Assembly: GCF_900129005.1 (NCBI RefSeq)
Contig: NZ_FQUN01000007.1
Location: 181,132 to 245,131, forward strand
Source: Leeuwenhoekiella marinoflava DSM 3653
Lineage (GTDB): Bacteria; Bacteroidota; Bacteroidia; Flavobacteriales; Flavobacteriaceae
DNA length: 64,000 nucleotides
Direction: 5' to 3'
Below, one piece after another: positions 9,101 to 17,232 of this stretch. The position numbers and the translations under genes are program-made. Position 1 is the stretch's first letter; the number at the start of each line of letters is the position of its first letter. The notes under the pieces are model-generated. The model searched no databases, was not told the DNA's origin, and saw only the letters and a list, made by a program, of their open reading frames with translations.

Positions 9101-10574
9101 GAGCCGTCGCATCTTCTTTATCAATGTAAAAGGTGTTGTTAGTCGCAACCAACTTCACATCGTGTGCTTTAGAAAATTCAACCAAGGTCTGATTTACGCG
9201 GTCTTCATCTTCCTGCCCGTGGCGCATGATCTCAATATACAGATCTTCGACAAAAGTTTCTTTCCACCACAGTAAAGCTTCTTCGGCTTGTTTTTCACCC
9301 ACGTTAAGCACTTTGCTGGGCACTTCACCATATAAGTTACCGGTAAGAACGATGAGGTCTTCTTTATAGCGCTCTACAATTTTACGGTCTATACGCGGCA
9401 CATAATAAAAACCGTCTGTGTAGGCGAGCGATGCCATTTTTGCCAGATTGTGATAGCCTTTTTTGTTTTTGGCGATGAACACAATCTGATAGCCGTTGTC
9501 TTTTTGACTTTTATTGGTGTGATCCTGGCAGACGTTGAGTTCGATGCCTACAATAGGTTTTATTACCGTTTCTGTAGGTTCTTCGCCGGATTCCTCAAGT
9601 GCTGCATTTTTAGCAAGAGCTGCTTTGTTGTGCGCGGTTAATGCTTTTACAAAGTGGAAAGCTCCCATCATATTTCCCATATCGCTAATCGCAACAGCAG
9701 GCATTTTGTGTTTTTTTGCTGCGGCAACCAGATCGTGAACACTTGAGGTAGACTGAAGAATGGAGAATTGCGAGTGGTTGTGTAAATGCACAAAATCAAC
9801 CTTGGCAAGTTGCTCTTTATTCTCTTTAATTTCCTCCTTAGAAATATCAGCCTGATCTGCTTTTTGCAGGGTTTTGCGTATTTCGTCTGAAGCTGCTTTA
9901 AGGTTAATGTGCTTTAAACCGATGAACTCGATAGGCTGTGGATTGACTTCTTGAAAATCTTCAAAATAGCCTGCAGGTACATCTAATTCTTCCTGCGTAA
10001 ACATGCGGCGGCGCACCAATTCAAAAAAGCAACGGGTAGTGGCTTCTACATCGGCAGTTGCATTGTGGGCTTCGCCAAAAGGTTTGCCGAACAAATACTG
10101 ATGCAGCTCAGTAAGTGTGGGTAATTTAAATTTACCACCACGTCCTCCAGGAATTTGACAAAGCTGTGCAGTGGTTTCGGTACAGGTATCTAAAACCGGA
10201 AGTTCCTGAAGTGGGTTTGTAACATCTAAGCGATGGAATTCTGCGCCCATAATGTTGACGTCAAAACCTACGTTTTGACCCACCACAAATTTGGTTTTAT
10301 CCAAAGCGGCTTTGAATTTCCCTAAAACTTCCCCCAAAGGCAAACCGTCGCGTTGTGCCAATTCTGTTGAAATACCATGAATACGCTCGGCATCAAACGG
10401 AATGTCAAATCCGTCAGGACGAATTAAATAATCCTGATGCTCAATGCAGTTCCCCATATCGTCATGCAACTGCCACGCGATTTGTATCGCTCTGGGCCAG
10501 TTGTCAGAATCGGTAATGGGAGCGTTCCAGTTCTTGGGTAAGCCGGTAGTTTCAGTATCAAATATTAGGTACAT
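6192..10574 (-). CDS. dnaE: DNA polymerase III alpha with N-terminal exonuclease
   Basis: 1460-aa replicative polymerase subunit. Domain order: a DnaQ-like 3'-5' exonuclease at residues 1-200 (first DEDD residues in FDTETTG, positions 6 and 8), a PHP domain from about 260 (VHLHNHSQFSIL), the polymerase palm with catalytic aspartates at about 687-695 (PDIDIDFDDEG), and a C-terminal OB fold near 1290-1340 (GGVISDVQHRVSKNGKG). Bacterial DnaE is usually about 1160 aa without proofreading; fusion of an epsilon-type exonuclease to the alpha chain is the form I know from Flavobacteriia. The gene stands alone, with terminator-like sequence on the upstream side. Confidence 0.96.
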   Translation of the reverse strand: MYLIFDTETTGLPKNWNAPITDSDNWPRAIQIAWQLHDDMGNCIEHQDYLIRPDGFDIPFDAERIHGISTELAQRDGLPLGEVLGKFKAALDKTKFVVGQNVGFDVNIMGAEFHRLDVTNPLQELPVLDTCTETTAQLCQIPGGRGGKFKLPTLTELHQYLFGKPFGEAHNATADVEATTRCFFELVRRRMFTQEELDVPAGYFEDFQEVNPQPIEFIGLKHINLKAASDEIRKTLQKADQADISKEEIKENKEQLAKVDFVHLHNHSQFSILQSTSSVHDLVAAAKKHKMPAVAISDMGNMMGAFHFVKALTAHNKAALAKNAALEESGEEPTETVIKPIVGIELNVCQDHTNKSQKDNGYQIVFIAKNKKGYHNLAKMASLAYTDGFYYVPRIDRKIVERYKEDLIVLTGNLYGEVPSKVLNVGEKQAEEALLWWKETFVEDLYIEIMRHGQEDEDRVNQTLVEFSKAHDVKLVATNNTFYIDKEDATAHDILLCVKDGEKVATPKGRGRGYRFGLDNEEYYFKSAEEMKALFTDLPEAISNVTEVVDKIEAFVLARDVLLPAFTIPEEFQFEEDKLDGGKRGENKFLKHITFEGAKKRYPEITPDIEERLNFELSVIENTGYPGYFLIVEDFIREARNMDVSVGPGRGSAAGSAVAYCLGITNIDPIKYDLLFERFLNPDRVSMPDIDIDFDDEGRSRVMDYVINKYGANQVAQIITYGTMAAKSSIRDTARVLDLPLGDADRIAKLIPNMSKLAKIFGQSEAELKKKFRSDDLVKVNELLNLAEGDDLEGQTLRRARQLEGSVRNTGIHACGVIITPDDITNFVPVSTAKDSDLYVTQFDNSVVEEAGLLKMDFLGLKTLTLIKDTVKLVKHKHGIDLDPDSFPLDDQKTYELFQRGDTVGIFQYESPGMQKHMQALKPTVFEDLIAMNALYRPGPMEYIPSFIARKHGDEEIQYDLPAMEEYLEETYGITVYQEQVMLLSQSLAGFSKGDADVLRKAMGKKIFALLEKLKPQFLDGGEKNGHDRKILEKIWKDWEAFAAYAFNKSHSTCYAWIAYQTAYCKAHYPAEYMAAVLSNNMNDIKQVTFFMEECKRMGLEVLGPDVNESFRKFTVNDQGAVRFGMGAVKGVGANAVKTIVENRKDGQYRSVFDLAKRIDLRAANKKAFESLALAGGFDSFPTSHRAQYFKDEGDGITFLEKAVKYGAKFQENENSAQVSLFGEASEVQIPEPVVPPCEEWGTMEKLRREKEVVGIYISGHPLDDFQLEMDNFCNGKIKDFNNLDQHLNRELTIGGVISDVQHRVSKNGKGWAAFTVEDFEESFEFRMFGEEYLKFRHFLIPNSFIHMRAFVREGWTNRDTGKKGDPRIQFNNFMQLQDVMETFSKKLTINLDLKEVQSNRIEELRETLFNHRGDHNLHFYVFESEQKIALQMPSRKKKVKISSALLHELKAQRFSFKLN

Positions 10575-10698
10575 CGCTGATTCTCTTTAGGTTGCTTTTC
10601 TAGGATTTAGAAAAAGGGAAAAGTTTAAAATTAAAGAAAAAGACAGGCTTTAAAAAGTTAAGTTTTGGAGAGTTATTAACGAAGGTCAAGTCCATAAA

Positions 10699-10730
10699 AA
10701 AAGCAATCCTAAAAATTTAGGATTGCTTTT
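10699..10730. terminator. Terminator downstream of the second DUF2383 gene
   Basis: AAAAGCAATCCTAAA and TTTAGGATTGCTTTT form a 15-bp perfect stem with a 2-base spacer. It is flanked by A and T runs, so it can act in both directions. It separates the DUF2383 genes from dnaE. Confidence 0.85.
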
Positions 10731-10772
10731 CTGACACGCAATGGTGTCGGCTAATTCAAATAATTATGGTTT

Positions 10773-11219
10773 TTATGCCATAATTTCAAATGCTTTTACT
10801 TCTTCTAAAGCACTTTTAATGTTATCCCGTTGAACTATTAGAATAGACTCAGTCGTTGGCGGGATGTTAGGCTCTTTGAGAATGTTGTTGTATTCTTCGA
10901 TGGCATTTTTCTCTCCACGAATGGTTTCTTCTAAAATCGCTTCTTCATTATCATTAAATACTGTTGATTTTACATTCATCCAAAGCCTGTGAGCATCTCC
11001 TGCAAGGCTTGTTCCTTTGTCTGGAGTCTCGCCATATACTTTGATTTCATTTTTAATCTGATGTCCAAAATCATAACGTTCTTTGGCTCTGCGATTAAAA
11101 TATTCTTTCAGCTTATTATTTTTTACGTTTTCAGAAGCGAGTTTATAACCGGCTTCAGCATCGTAATTTTTGGTTAATAATTCATTTAACTTGTTCGAAA
11201 TCTTTTCACTATACGTCAT
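10773..11219 (-). CDS. DUF2383 four-helix-bundle protein (copy 2)
   Basis: 148-aa PA2169/DUF2383-type protein with a ferritin-like four-helix-bundle character (start MTYSEKISNKLNELLTKNYD). Conserved phrases shared with the next gene upstream are NYDAEAGYK, RYDFGHQ, KGTSLAGDAHRLWM and EEAILEETIRGE. The acidic/His pattern resembles ferritin-like proteins, but metal binding is not established for this family. It is about 60 percent identical by eye to the adjacent paralog at 11393-11839, indicating a tandem duplication. Members are often stress-induced in Bacteroidota. The 173-base spacer suggests separate promoters. Confidence 0.85.
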   Translation of the reverse strand: MTYSEKISNKLNELLTKNYDAEAGYKLASENVKNNKLKEYFNRRAKERYDFGHQIKNEIKVYGETPDKGTSLAGDAHRLWMNVKSTVFNDNEEAILEETIRGEKNAIEEYNNILKEPNIPPTTESILIVQRDNIKSALEEVKAFEIMA

Positions 11220-11392
11220 CTTCTATCTTCTTTTTAATTATCGAAACAATTTTTGGTTAGTAAGACGGATGTTTCGTTAACGTCCATTATTAATATAAGG
11301 GTTAAAGTGTCTGATAACAAATTAATTAAGAGTGTTTAACGTTGCTAGACTTACTTTAACAGTGCCTTTTGAATTAAATAAAAAATCCAAGT

Positions 11393-11839
11393 TTAGGCTA
11401 ATACTTCTAATTCTTTAGCATCTTCCAAGGCGCTTTTAAGACTGTTGCGCTGTTTGCTAATAATGGCTTTTGTTGAGGCCGGTAGAGTGCTGTCATTTAA
11501 AATGTCTTCATACTCTTCTAAAGCAGCATTTTCTCCTCTAATGGTCTCTTCTAAAACTGCCTCGTCCTTATCTGAAGAAAGCGTCGTTTTTAAATCCATC
11601 CACAACCGATGTGCATCGCCGGCAAGACTCGTTCCTTTTTCAGGATCCTGACCGAATGTTTTTAATTCCGTTTTTAATTCGTGACCAAAATCATAACGAT
11701 CTTGTGCACGACTTTGCAAGTAATTTTTAAGAGAAGTATTGGCTACTTTTTCAGCAGCATTTTTATAACCTGCTTCTGCATCATAATTTTTCTTTAATAA
11801 ATCGTTGAGCTTTTCGCCCATTTTTTCTGAATAACTCAT
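11393..11839 (-). CDS. DUF2383 four-helix-bundle protein (copy 1)
   Basis: 148-aa paralog of the neighbouring DUF2383 gene, with identical length and the same block order (NYDAEAGYK, RYDFGHE, KGTSLAGDAHRLWM, EETIRGENAALEEYEDIL). It has no signal peptide and is predicted cytoplasmic and all-helical. Equal length and collinear similarity show a duplication without domain change. Upstream lies a 227-base gap, with no further gene, before the metalloprotease terminus. A role in stress physiology is inferred from family context only. Confidence 0.85.
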   Translation of the reverse strand: MSYSEKMGEKLNDLLKKNYDAEAGYKNAAEKVANTSLKNYLQSRAQDRYDFGHELKTELKTFGQDPEKGTSLAGDAHRLWMDLKTTLSSDKDEAVLEETIRGENAALEEYEDILNDSTLPASTKAIISKQRNSLKSALEDAKELEVLA

Positions 11840-12066
11840 AGTTGTAATTTTTTTGGAGTCTCAATTAGTATTGAAACTACCTTCAAGTTATTGCAGATAT
11901 GTTTTCGGTAGTTGTAATTAACAGGCTTTAACCTGTTTTAGGTGAAATTAACAGCTGGATTAAGAATTTTTCTGTTAAAATAATAACGCTCCTTCTGTTA
12001 AGAAGAAGCGTTAATCAAAGAATATTTTTCACTCGATAATTGAGTTTAAAATGCTTTTGAGATTAT

Positions 12067-14502
12067 TTATTCGGTTTTAAAAGCAATGTCAATACGAGCA
12101 ATTAAATCTGAATAGTGATAACGCGTTAATGTGTCTGAAGTATTATTTTTGCGTGCATTGATATCCCGGCGCAGGCGGCTCAATTCACCACGCATAAGCG
12201 GTAAAATATCAGAAATCAAAACATTTTGATTTTCTCCTGCTTCCAGATTCTTGAGATATTTTGTTGCGATATCAACATAGGTGCGTTGCAGGTTTCTGCG
12301 ATACGCATCGGTTTTCTGACTACGGTATAATTCACTAAAAATACCGGTTCTTAAATCGTTTATTAGCGCTACCGGGGAATAAGCCTCAGCGCCATTAGTT
12401 TGGACATTTTCAATCATTCTGCTGATGCGTGAGTCATCTAACAGGCGATTGAGTGCATAAGTCTGAATGCTTCTAATCTGATTAATAGCTCCGCTAGCTT
12501 CAATACGATTTAAAATCTCGGTGTTTAAGAGCCATTCTGGGGTGTTGAATGCATTTTCATTTAAAAAGTCAACTGCTTCCTTCTGAATTTCCGCAGGAAC
12601 CGGTTCGTAAACAGTACCGTCTTGATCTGCTGTTTTGATGGTTTCATAAACTCCACCAACATTAGTGATTACGTGATTTACATAACCTCTCCATAAATAA
12701 TTGAGTTCGCGATAAACTTCTTGCAAATCATCATAGTCATAACCCTCTTTTGTGGTCCAGTCAATCAAATTAGGAACAACCCTTTTAAGGTTAGCTAATC
12801 CGTATGTGCTTGCTTTGATATTGTCGTCACCTAAGCTTTCGGTTTGAGAATGCGGGTCTATACCTCTAGAGCTCCCAAACTCATACCAGGGGTTTCCGGC
12901 TTTTTCTAAGATCCATTTATCTAAGGTTTTCTTCTCAGCTTCTGAGTTGTTAGCTTCCGGTAAGTAGCGGTAGCCCCAGTTTACTGCATACATGTCATAT
13001 GGTCCCATCATACGAATGTAGCGAACACCTTTGTCTTCTGGCTGAGCTACGTAGTTAACGCGAGCATAATCCATAATAGAAGGGGTAAGGCCATATTTCT
13101 GAGTAAAAGAAGCTACACGTAGCGAGTCTGTAGGATAAGCCGAACTGGCTTTCATATTGTGTGGTAAGCCTATCGCGTGGCCCACTTCGTGAGCAATAAC
13201 CATACGCATCATTTCGCCGATTTCTTCTTCAGGAGTTTCTAGTGTGCGGGCAGCAGGGTTTTGTGCTCCGGCTTCAATCATAAATCGGTTTCGGTAAGAA
13301 CGCAGGTGGTTGTGATACCAAATCACATCAGACTCTAAAATCTCACCCGTTCGCGGATCAGAAACTGAAGGGCCAACAGCATTACGGGTAGTGCTGGCAA
13401 CATATCTGATTACAGAGTATCTTACATCTTCTGGACTAAATTCAGGGTCCTCTTCTTTAGTTGGTGGGTCTTTAGCGATAATTGCATTTTTAAAACCGGC
13501 ACCTTCAAAGGCTTTATTCCAATCTTCAATACCTTGTTTAAAGTATGGGCGCCATTTTAGAGGAGTTGCAGGGTCTAAATAATAAATAATTGGTTTAACA
13601 GGTTCTACGAGTTCGCCGCGTTTATACGCTTCCATGTCTTTAGGCTCTAATCTCCAACGGCGAAGTATTCGATAATCATCAGATTTTAAAGCTTCAGAAT
13701 CATAATCGTATTTTTTAATAGTAAACCAACCAACACGTGGATCTGCTATGCGGGGTTGCATCTTGTCTTCAGGTAATAAAACCATTGACTGATTCATAAG
13801 AAAAGTAAGCGTGCTGGCCTGGTCTCTTTCTGGTGGTTCTTCGGCATCGTAGGTCATTACATGCTTGATCTCTACGTTTTGTGGGTACGCGTCAGCAGAT
13901 TCTATATAGCTTCTGCTTCCGTCAAGTCTTTTAACCTTGTACTCTTTTCTTAAACGAGGAGATACCGCATTTATAGCTGCAATATCCTGAGTGAATAAAT
14001 CAGTGGCATCTATCACAGCCGCTGTAGAATCTTTGCTAAAGGTCTTGATTTCTGCGCTGAAAAGAATAGGATGGAAGTTGTTAGCTTCTACAGACTTGTG
14101 AATAGGGCTTTCTTCATCGCTTTGATTTTCAAAACTGATTACTTTAACATCAATTTTATCACTGCGTCTCACCCAACGGACTACTTGTTCGTTGACTTTT
14201 GATCCTGCGTTTACATAGCCTCCACCATAGCCGGCAGGTACTTTGGCGATACGGCTTACTAGTAGCATATCTTTTCCTAAGAGCGAATCGGGAATTTCAA
14301 AATATAATTTATCGTTTATACGGTGTGTTGTAAAAAGACCAGGGTCCCTTTCTGCATCATCAGTTATGATTTCATGATAAGATTTAAACTTTGATTTTTT
14401 TAAGCTGCTTTTTTCAGAGTTTTGAGATAATGTGTTTTTTTGAGTTTTGCAGCCATATAAACTGAGTGAGGCTGCTAAGATTAGGGAAAATCGTTTTAGC
14501 AT
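12067..14502 (-). CDS. Zinc metalloprotease lipoprotein (DUF5117/DUF5118 family)
   Basis: 811-aa exported metzincin-like protease. The N-terminus from Met at 14502 is a lipoprotein signal (MLKRFSLILAASLSLYGC) with lipobox LYGC, so the protein is probably anchored in a membrane facing the periplasm or cell surface. The zinc site HEVGHAIGLPH lies near residue 436 and provides three metal ligands plus the catalytic Glu; the N-terminal half matches the DUF5117/5118 style. The start at 14502 is preferred over 14532, because the longer form puts ten charged residues before the signal and almost touches the upstream terminator hairpin. Substrate is unknown. Confidence 0.88.
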   Translation of the reverse strand: MLKRFSLILAASLSLYGCKTQKNTLSQNSEKSSLKKSKFKSYHEIITDDAERDPGLFTTHRINDKLYFEIPDSLLGKDMLLVSRIAKVPAGYGGGYVNAGSKVNEQVVRWVRRSDKIDVKVISFENQSDEESPIHKSVEANNFHPILFSAEIKTFSKDSTAAVIDATDLFTQDIAAINAVSPRLRKEYKVKRLDGSRSYIESADAYPQNVEIKHVMTYDAEEPPERDQASTLTFLMNQSMVLLPEDKMQPRIADPRVGWFTIKKYDYDSEALKSDDYRILRRWRLEPKDMEAYKRGELVEPVKPIIYYLDPATPLKWRPYFKQGIEDWNKAFEGAGFKNAIIAKDPPTKEEDPEFSPEDVRYSVIRYVASTTRNAVGPSVSDPRTGEILESDVIWYHNHLRSYRNRFMIEAGAQNPAARTLETPEEEIGEMMRMVIAHEVGHAIGLPHNMKASSAYPTDSLRVASFTQKYGLTPSIMDYARVNYVAQPEDKGVRYIRMMGPYDMYAVNWGYRYLPEANNSEAEKKTLDKWILEKAGNPWYEFGSSRGIDPHSQTESLGDDNIKASTYGLANLKRVVPNLIDWTTKEGYDYDDLQEVYRELNYLWRGYVNHVITNVGGVYETIKTADQDGTVYEPVPAEIQKEAVDFLNENAFNTPEWLLNTEILNRIEASGAINQIRSIQTYALNRLLDDSRISRMIENVQTNGAEAYSPVALINDLRTGIFSELYRSQKTDAYRRNLQRTYVDIATKYLKNLEAGENQNVLISDILPLMRGELSRLRRDINARKNNTSDTLTRYHYSDLIARIDIAFKTE

Positions 14503-14537
14503 TTTAAAAATTTTAAGGCAGAATTTACTCATTAAAA

Positions 14538-14572
14538 ACCAAAAAGGACCTCTTGAAGAAGTCCTTTTTGGT
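14538..14572 (-). terminator. Terminator between unknown gene and metalloprotease
   Basis: ACCAAAAAGGAC pairs with GTCCTTTTTGGT around an 11-base loop and is followed on the minus strand by TTTTT. It ends the 14601-15203 gene. It leaves almost no room for a separate promoter before the protease start at 14502, so the protease either has a promoter overlapping the hairpin or depends on read-through. Confidence 0.85.
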
Positions 14573-14600
14573 AATTAAGTGTTGATACGACTTCGTAATT

Positions 14601-15203
14601 TTAATAATAACTATCTAAACAAAAAACATAAGATTGTGCTACTTCTCTAAACTTGCGACTAAACTCTTTATCAAAATCTTCATTTAAATCAGAATCTATC
14701 GATTTAGAAATAAATTTATAGGACTGAATTAGTCTGGTTTTGAAAAGTTGAAGCTCTTCTTTGGATAGTTTTGTGCGTAAATTACAAGAGTAATTCTTAT
14801 TTTTTACAGATAATTTTGATCCGGCTTCGAGAGTAAGAGTAACCTTCTGCTCATTTTTAAAAGTGATATTTAATGTATCACCAGCTTTTACTTCCGTAAG
14901 TTTTTGACGAGTTCCTAATATCAAATAGTTGGTGTCGTCAAGTGTTTGAAAGCCTAAGTGTAACTGTTTTTTAGGATCGAGATCTAGTTTGTTGGACTTA
15001 GAAGTTCTTGTTCGGTCAAAGTATAAGCCTTTGTGGCTACCATTAATTTGCTCAATGGTGATTATGGAATGACCGCCTAAAACGAATTGTCTGTTTTCTC
15101 CAGATTTTTGTTCCCTAATTAAATAGTTAGGAGAAAAAAGTAAGTTACGTTCTAAGTCTTTGTCTAGGTTGTTTGTGTTTTTAAAAAATTTAGATAAAAT
15201 CAT
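14601..15203 (-). CDS. Hypothetical protein
   Basis: 200-aa protein I do not recognise. It has no signal peptide or membrane segment. The middle (residues about 35-125) is rich in beta-type segments (QFVLGGHSIITIEQI, DTLNITFKNEQKVTLTLE), and the C-terminal 70 residues look helical and charged. It has its own -7 element (TAACTTTG) about 33 bases upstream and a strong terminator downstream, so it is a single-gene unit. It is the last host gene before the tRNA-Leu attachment site. Confidence 0.7.
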   Translation of the reverse strand: MILSKFFKNTNNLDKDLERNLLFSPNYLIREQKSGENRQFVLGGHSIITIEQINGSHKGLYFDRTRTSKSNKLDLDPKKQLHLGFQTLDDTNYLILGTRQKLTEVKAGDTLNITFKNEQKVTLTLEAGSKLSVKNKNYSCNLRTKLSKEELQLFKTRLIQSYKFISKSIDSDLNEDFDKEFSRKFREVAQSYVFCLDSYY

Positions 15204-15235
15204 GTATTGAAATCAAGGCACAGGGGCAATTACTA

Positions 15236-15243
15236 CAAAGTTA
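15236..15243 (-). promoter_or_regulatory. -7 promoter element for the 14601-15203 gene
   Basis: TAACTTTG on the minus strand matches TAnnTTTG and lies about 33 bases upstream of the ATG at 15203. The expected -33 position holds TTC in place of TTG. Confidence 0.45.
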
Positions 15244-15483
15244 AATATCATAAAGATTCTCTTGAATGTCTAAAACAATCAATTTAAAAATCATTTTTAA
15301 TAATAATGCAAAATGTATGCCCTTATAGTCAAGGTGAACATAAATTTTACATCTTTTGTAGGGGGTGTATTTTTAGCGAAACTATTAATTAGTAGAGTAC
15401 ATTAAAAAAAGCATTTGCAAAGATACAGAAGTAAAACGGCAAAATCATTTTAAGGTTTAAAAAGTTTTAGGTTTTTAACTAAA

Positions 15484-15516
15484 AAACCCTTACAATCACT
15501 AGGATTATAAGGGTTT
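15484..15516 (-). terminator. Original tRNA-Leu terminator
   Basis: AAACCCTTA pairs with TAAGGGTTT, with a second helix AATC/GATT inside. It lies immediately beyond the attL repeat on the host side. Before phage insertion it would have sat just after the 3' end of tRNA-Leu on the minus strand. Confidence 0.75.
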
Positions 15517-15518
15517 AA

Positions 15519-15572
15519 GTACTCGGGACGGGACTTGAACCCGTACGAACTAATGTTCATTGGATTTTAAGT
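15519..15572 (-). repeat. attL: 54-bp direct repeat with 3' fragment of tRNA-Leu
   Basis: These 54 bases are identical to 61702-61755 and differ immediately outside. They contain the 3' half of tRNA-Leu(UAA), from the anticodon loop through the T arm and acceptor strand, without the 5' half. This is the displaced original tRNA end left by phage integration. At its inner edge TGGATTTT and AAAATCCA form an inverted repeat around a 7-base spacer (15561-15583), a plausible integrase core site. Confidence 0.95.
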
Positions 15573-15650
15573 TTGAAAATCCATTCTCCAAATACCTTAA
15601 GCCCTTGCTTTTAAGTTAATTTTCATTTTTATTTATTCCTTTTTACTTCA

Positions 15651-15675
15651 AAACAGGTACGGTTACAGGTGTTGA
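15651..15675. other. Left integrase arm-type site
   Basis: AACAGGTACGGTTACAGGT lies 80 bases inside attL. A matching sequence in the same orientation lies 81 bases inside attR (61594-61621). The symmetric distance from both core repeats suggests P/P' arm sites bound by the integrase N-terminal domain. Confidence 0.55.
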
Positions 15676-15749
15676 AAAAACATCTTTTTTTAATAATTTT
15701 TCTACTAGTATATTGTAACTACCCGCCCCCTGATTACCTAACCAACTTA

Positions 15750-15878
15750 ATGAGCTCACAGTCAGAGCAGGGCGATAGCTTGCGTTTATTTCTCGAGTAT
15801 TTAAAAGTGAAAGATTCTTACACACCAGAAGAACAAAAGCAAATTGAAGCCGATTTTGAACGCAACTGGAAGGGTTAA
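15750..15878 (+). CDS. Doubtful 42-aa open frame near attL
   Basis: Short charged frame (MSSQSEQGDSLRLFLEYLKV start, EEQKQIEADFERNW near the end) between attL and the lysogeny operon; its stop overlaps the end of the BRCT gene on the other strand by 4 bases. Composition looks protein-like, but there is no ribosome-binding signal or homology that I know. An excisionase-size protein would fit the place; that is speculation. The rest of 15573-15874 holds only the arm site. Confidence 0.25.
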   Translation: MSSQSEQGDSLRLFLEYLKVKDSYTPEEQKQIEADFERNWKG

Positions 15879-16774
15879 TTTAAATCGTCTGCAATGTCCC
15901 AGAAATCCAACTCATTAATAATTGTAAGTTCTTGACCTTTTTTTCTAAGATTTAAAGCTTTTTCTACTTTTCGACCATAGCAAGCAAAAGCCCAACAATC
16001 ATTTGCATCTGCGCCTATAATCAAGTAATTTGTTTTAAGAACTACGTTTTTTTCAATTTTACCTCCTAGAGATTCAATACGATTTGAGACCTCTTTTTTG
16101 GTTCCTCTTTTAAAGTTACCAGACAATGTGAAATGAGTGCCATCAAAATTTATATCGGGGTCGTAAGCACAAAGCCCTTTAACTAAAACACTCTCAGTTT
16201 CTTCGTTAATTTTTTTCGTTAGGTCTGTATTATTAAGCTTTACGAATTCTTTGAAATATGCTTTCAGTAATATTTGTTCTTCATCATCAACAAGGCCATC
16301 CTTAAGAATTTTCAGTAAAACGGTTCTAAGTTCATCATAGGGATAGTAATTACTAAGATGCTGATTGTTATCAAGCCAAATCTCGAGCTGTTTAATCTCT
16401 TTTGTATTTATTTCACCATCTGCGAGTATGCCGTGGCAAACCCCTTGAAGGGTTTGTAGATCTGCGGTAAGGGCATCAAAGTAAACGTTGTCATCCTCGT
16501 ATTTTTGACAAAGCCAAAACATATCTTGAACTGCTTCTTCCGGATTTTCATCACCACGTATAGCCATACGAATAGTGTGCATAAAATCTTTAAATGGTTC
16601 TTTTCTAATTAAATTTTGATGTTTCTCACACCATTTATCTAACTCTTGTAATTCCGCAGTATTTACTTTTTTGTCAATATTGATGCCTTGTAAGATTCCT
16701 TTTAAAGAATTCAAAGCTTTATCAGCCTCCATTTTGGCTGTATAAATACGATACGATTGATCTTCTTGCCCCAT
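15875..16774 (-). CDS. BRCT-domain protein of the lysogeny operon
   Basis: 299-aa protein with a C-terminal BRCT domain at about residues 205-299: LSGNFKRGTKKEVSNRIESL, then GGKIEKNVVLKTNYLIIGAD, in the style of the NAD-dependent DNA ligase BRCT. BRCT domains bind DNA ends or phosphoproteins. Residues 1-200 are helical with two similar blocks (about 40-100 and 115-185) that recall TerB-like modules. It is the third gene of a tight minus-strand operon (repressor, DUF4468-type protein, BRCT; gaps of 1 and 10 bases), so it should be expressed in the lysogen. A lysogenic-conversion or anti-phage role is inferred from this position only. Confidence 0.75.
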   Translation of the reverse strand: MGQEDQSYRIYTAKMEADKALNSLKGILQGINIDKKVNTAELQELDKWCEKHQNLIRKEPFKDFMHTIRMAIRGDENPEEAVQDMFWLCQKYEDDNVYFDALTADLQTLQGVCHGILADGEINTKEIKQLEIWLDNNQHLSNYYPYDELRTVLLKILKDGLVDDEEQILLKAYFKEFVKLNNTDLTKKINEETESVLVKGLCAYDPDINFDGTHFTLSGNFKRGTKKEVSNRIESLGGKIEKNVVLKTNYLIIGADANDCWAFACYGRKVEKALNLRKKGQELTIINELDFWDIADDLN

Positions 16775-16784
16775 ATATTTAGTT

Positions 16785-17231
16785 TTACCAGTTGTCTACA
16801 AATTTTAATTGATCTATAATTTCAGGGGCTTTTTCGTCTACGAGTTTTATCCAGCGTTTACGGTTTCCACTTTTCATATCTTCAAAGGTGTACTGACCAT
16901 AACGCACGTCATTTACATAGAATTTGTTTAGGGTTATTCGATATTTATTTTCTTTGAATTGTACAATGGCATTAAAGTGCACTTCCATTGCACTACCCAT
17001 TATTTTTTTAGTGAAGTAAGACTCTCCAGAGACACTGGAGTCTGTACTTGATATATCTGCATAACTCAGCAGATCCATTTGTTTTTTAAATTCTAAGATC
17101 CTATCAGGAACCGGTTTTGTCAAAGAATCAATGACAACTACTTCGTAGATATTAGTGTCAGGATTGAGCTTTATAGTTTGTGCTGTTCCGGAAAGTGCTA
17201 TAAAAAATAGAATTATAAAGATTTTCCTCAT
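16785..17231 (-). CDS. Secreted DUF4468-type protein
   Basis: 148-aa exported protein with an N-terminal signal peptide (MRKIFIILFFIALSGTAQT, cleavage near residue 18). The mature part resembles the DUF4468 TBP-like-fold family common in Bacteroidota, with FTKKIMGSAMEVHF and a final beta/helix unit. It lacks the lipobox Cys, so it is probably periplasmic. It sits between the repressor and the BRCT gene with 1- and 10-base gaps, and is therefore likely lysogen-expressed. An envelope protein in this position could alter phage adsorption or DNA entry (superinfection exclusion); nothing in the sequence proves that. Confidence 0.7.
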   Translation of the reverse strand: MRKIFIILFFIALSGTAQTIKLNPDTNIYEVVVIDSLTKPVPDRILEFKKQMDLLSYADISSTDSSVSGESYFTKKIMGSAMEVHFNAIVQFKENKYRITLNKFYVNDVRYGQYTFEDMKSGNRKRWIKLVDEKAPEIIDQLKFVDNW

Positions 17232-17232
17232 A

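Noticed and set aside
6343-9738. Several 60-140-codon plus-strand open frames opposite dnaE
   Set aside because: All are antisense shadows of a fully conserved polymerase gene, without starts or families.
15520-15572. Second tRNA-Leu gene at attL
   Set aside because: Only the 3' half is present; acceptor and D-arm 5' strands are missing, so it is an att remnant and not a tRNA.
15643-15825. 60-codon minus-strand open frame near attL
   Set aside because: It covers the arm-type site (its VTVPV end is just the repeat translated) and has no protein character otherwise.
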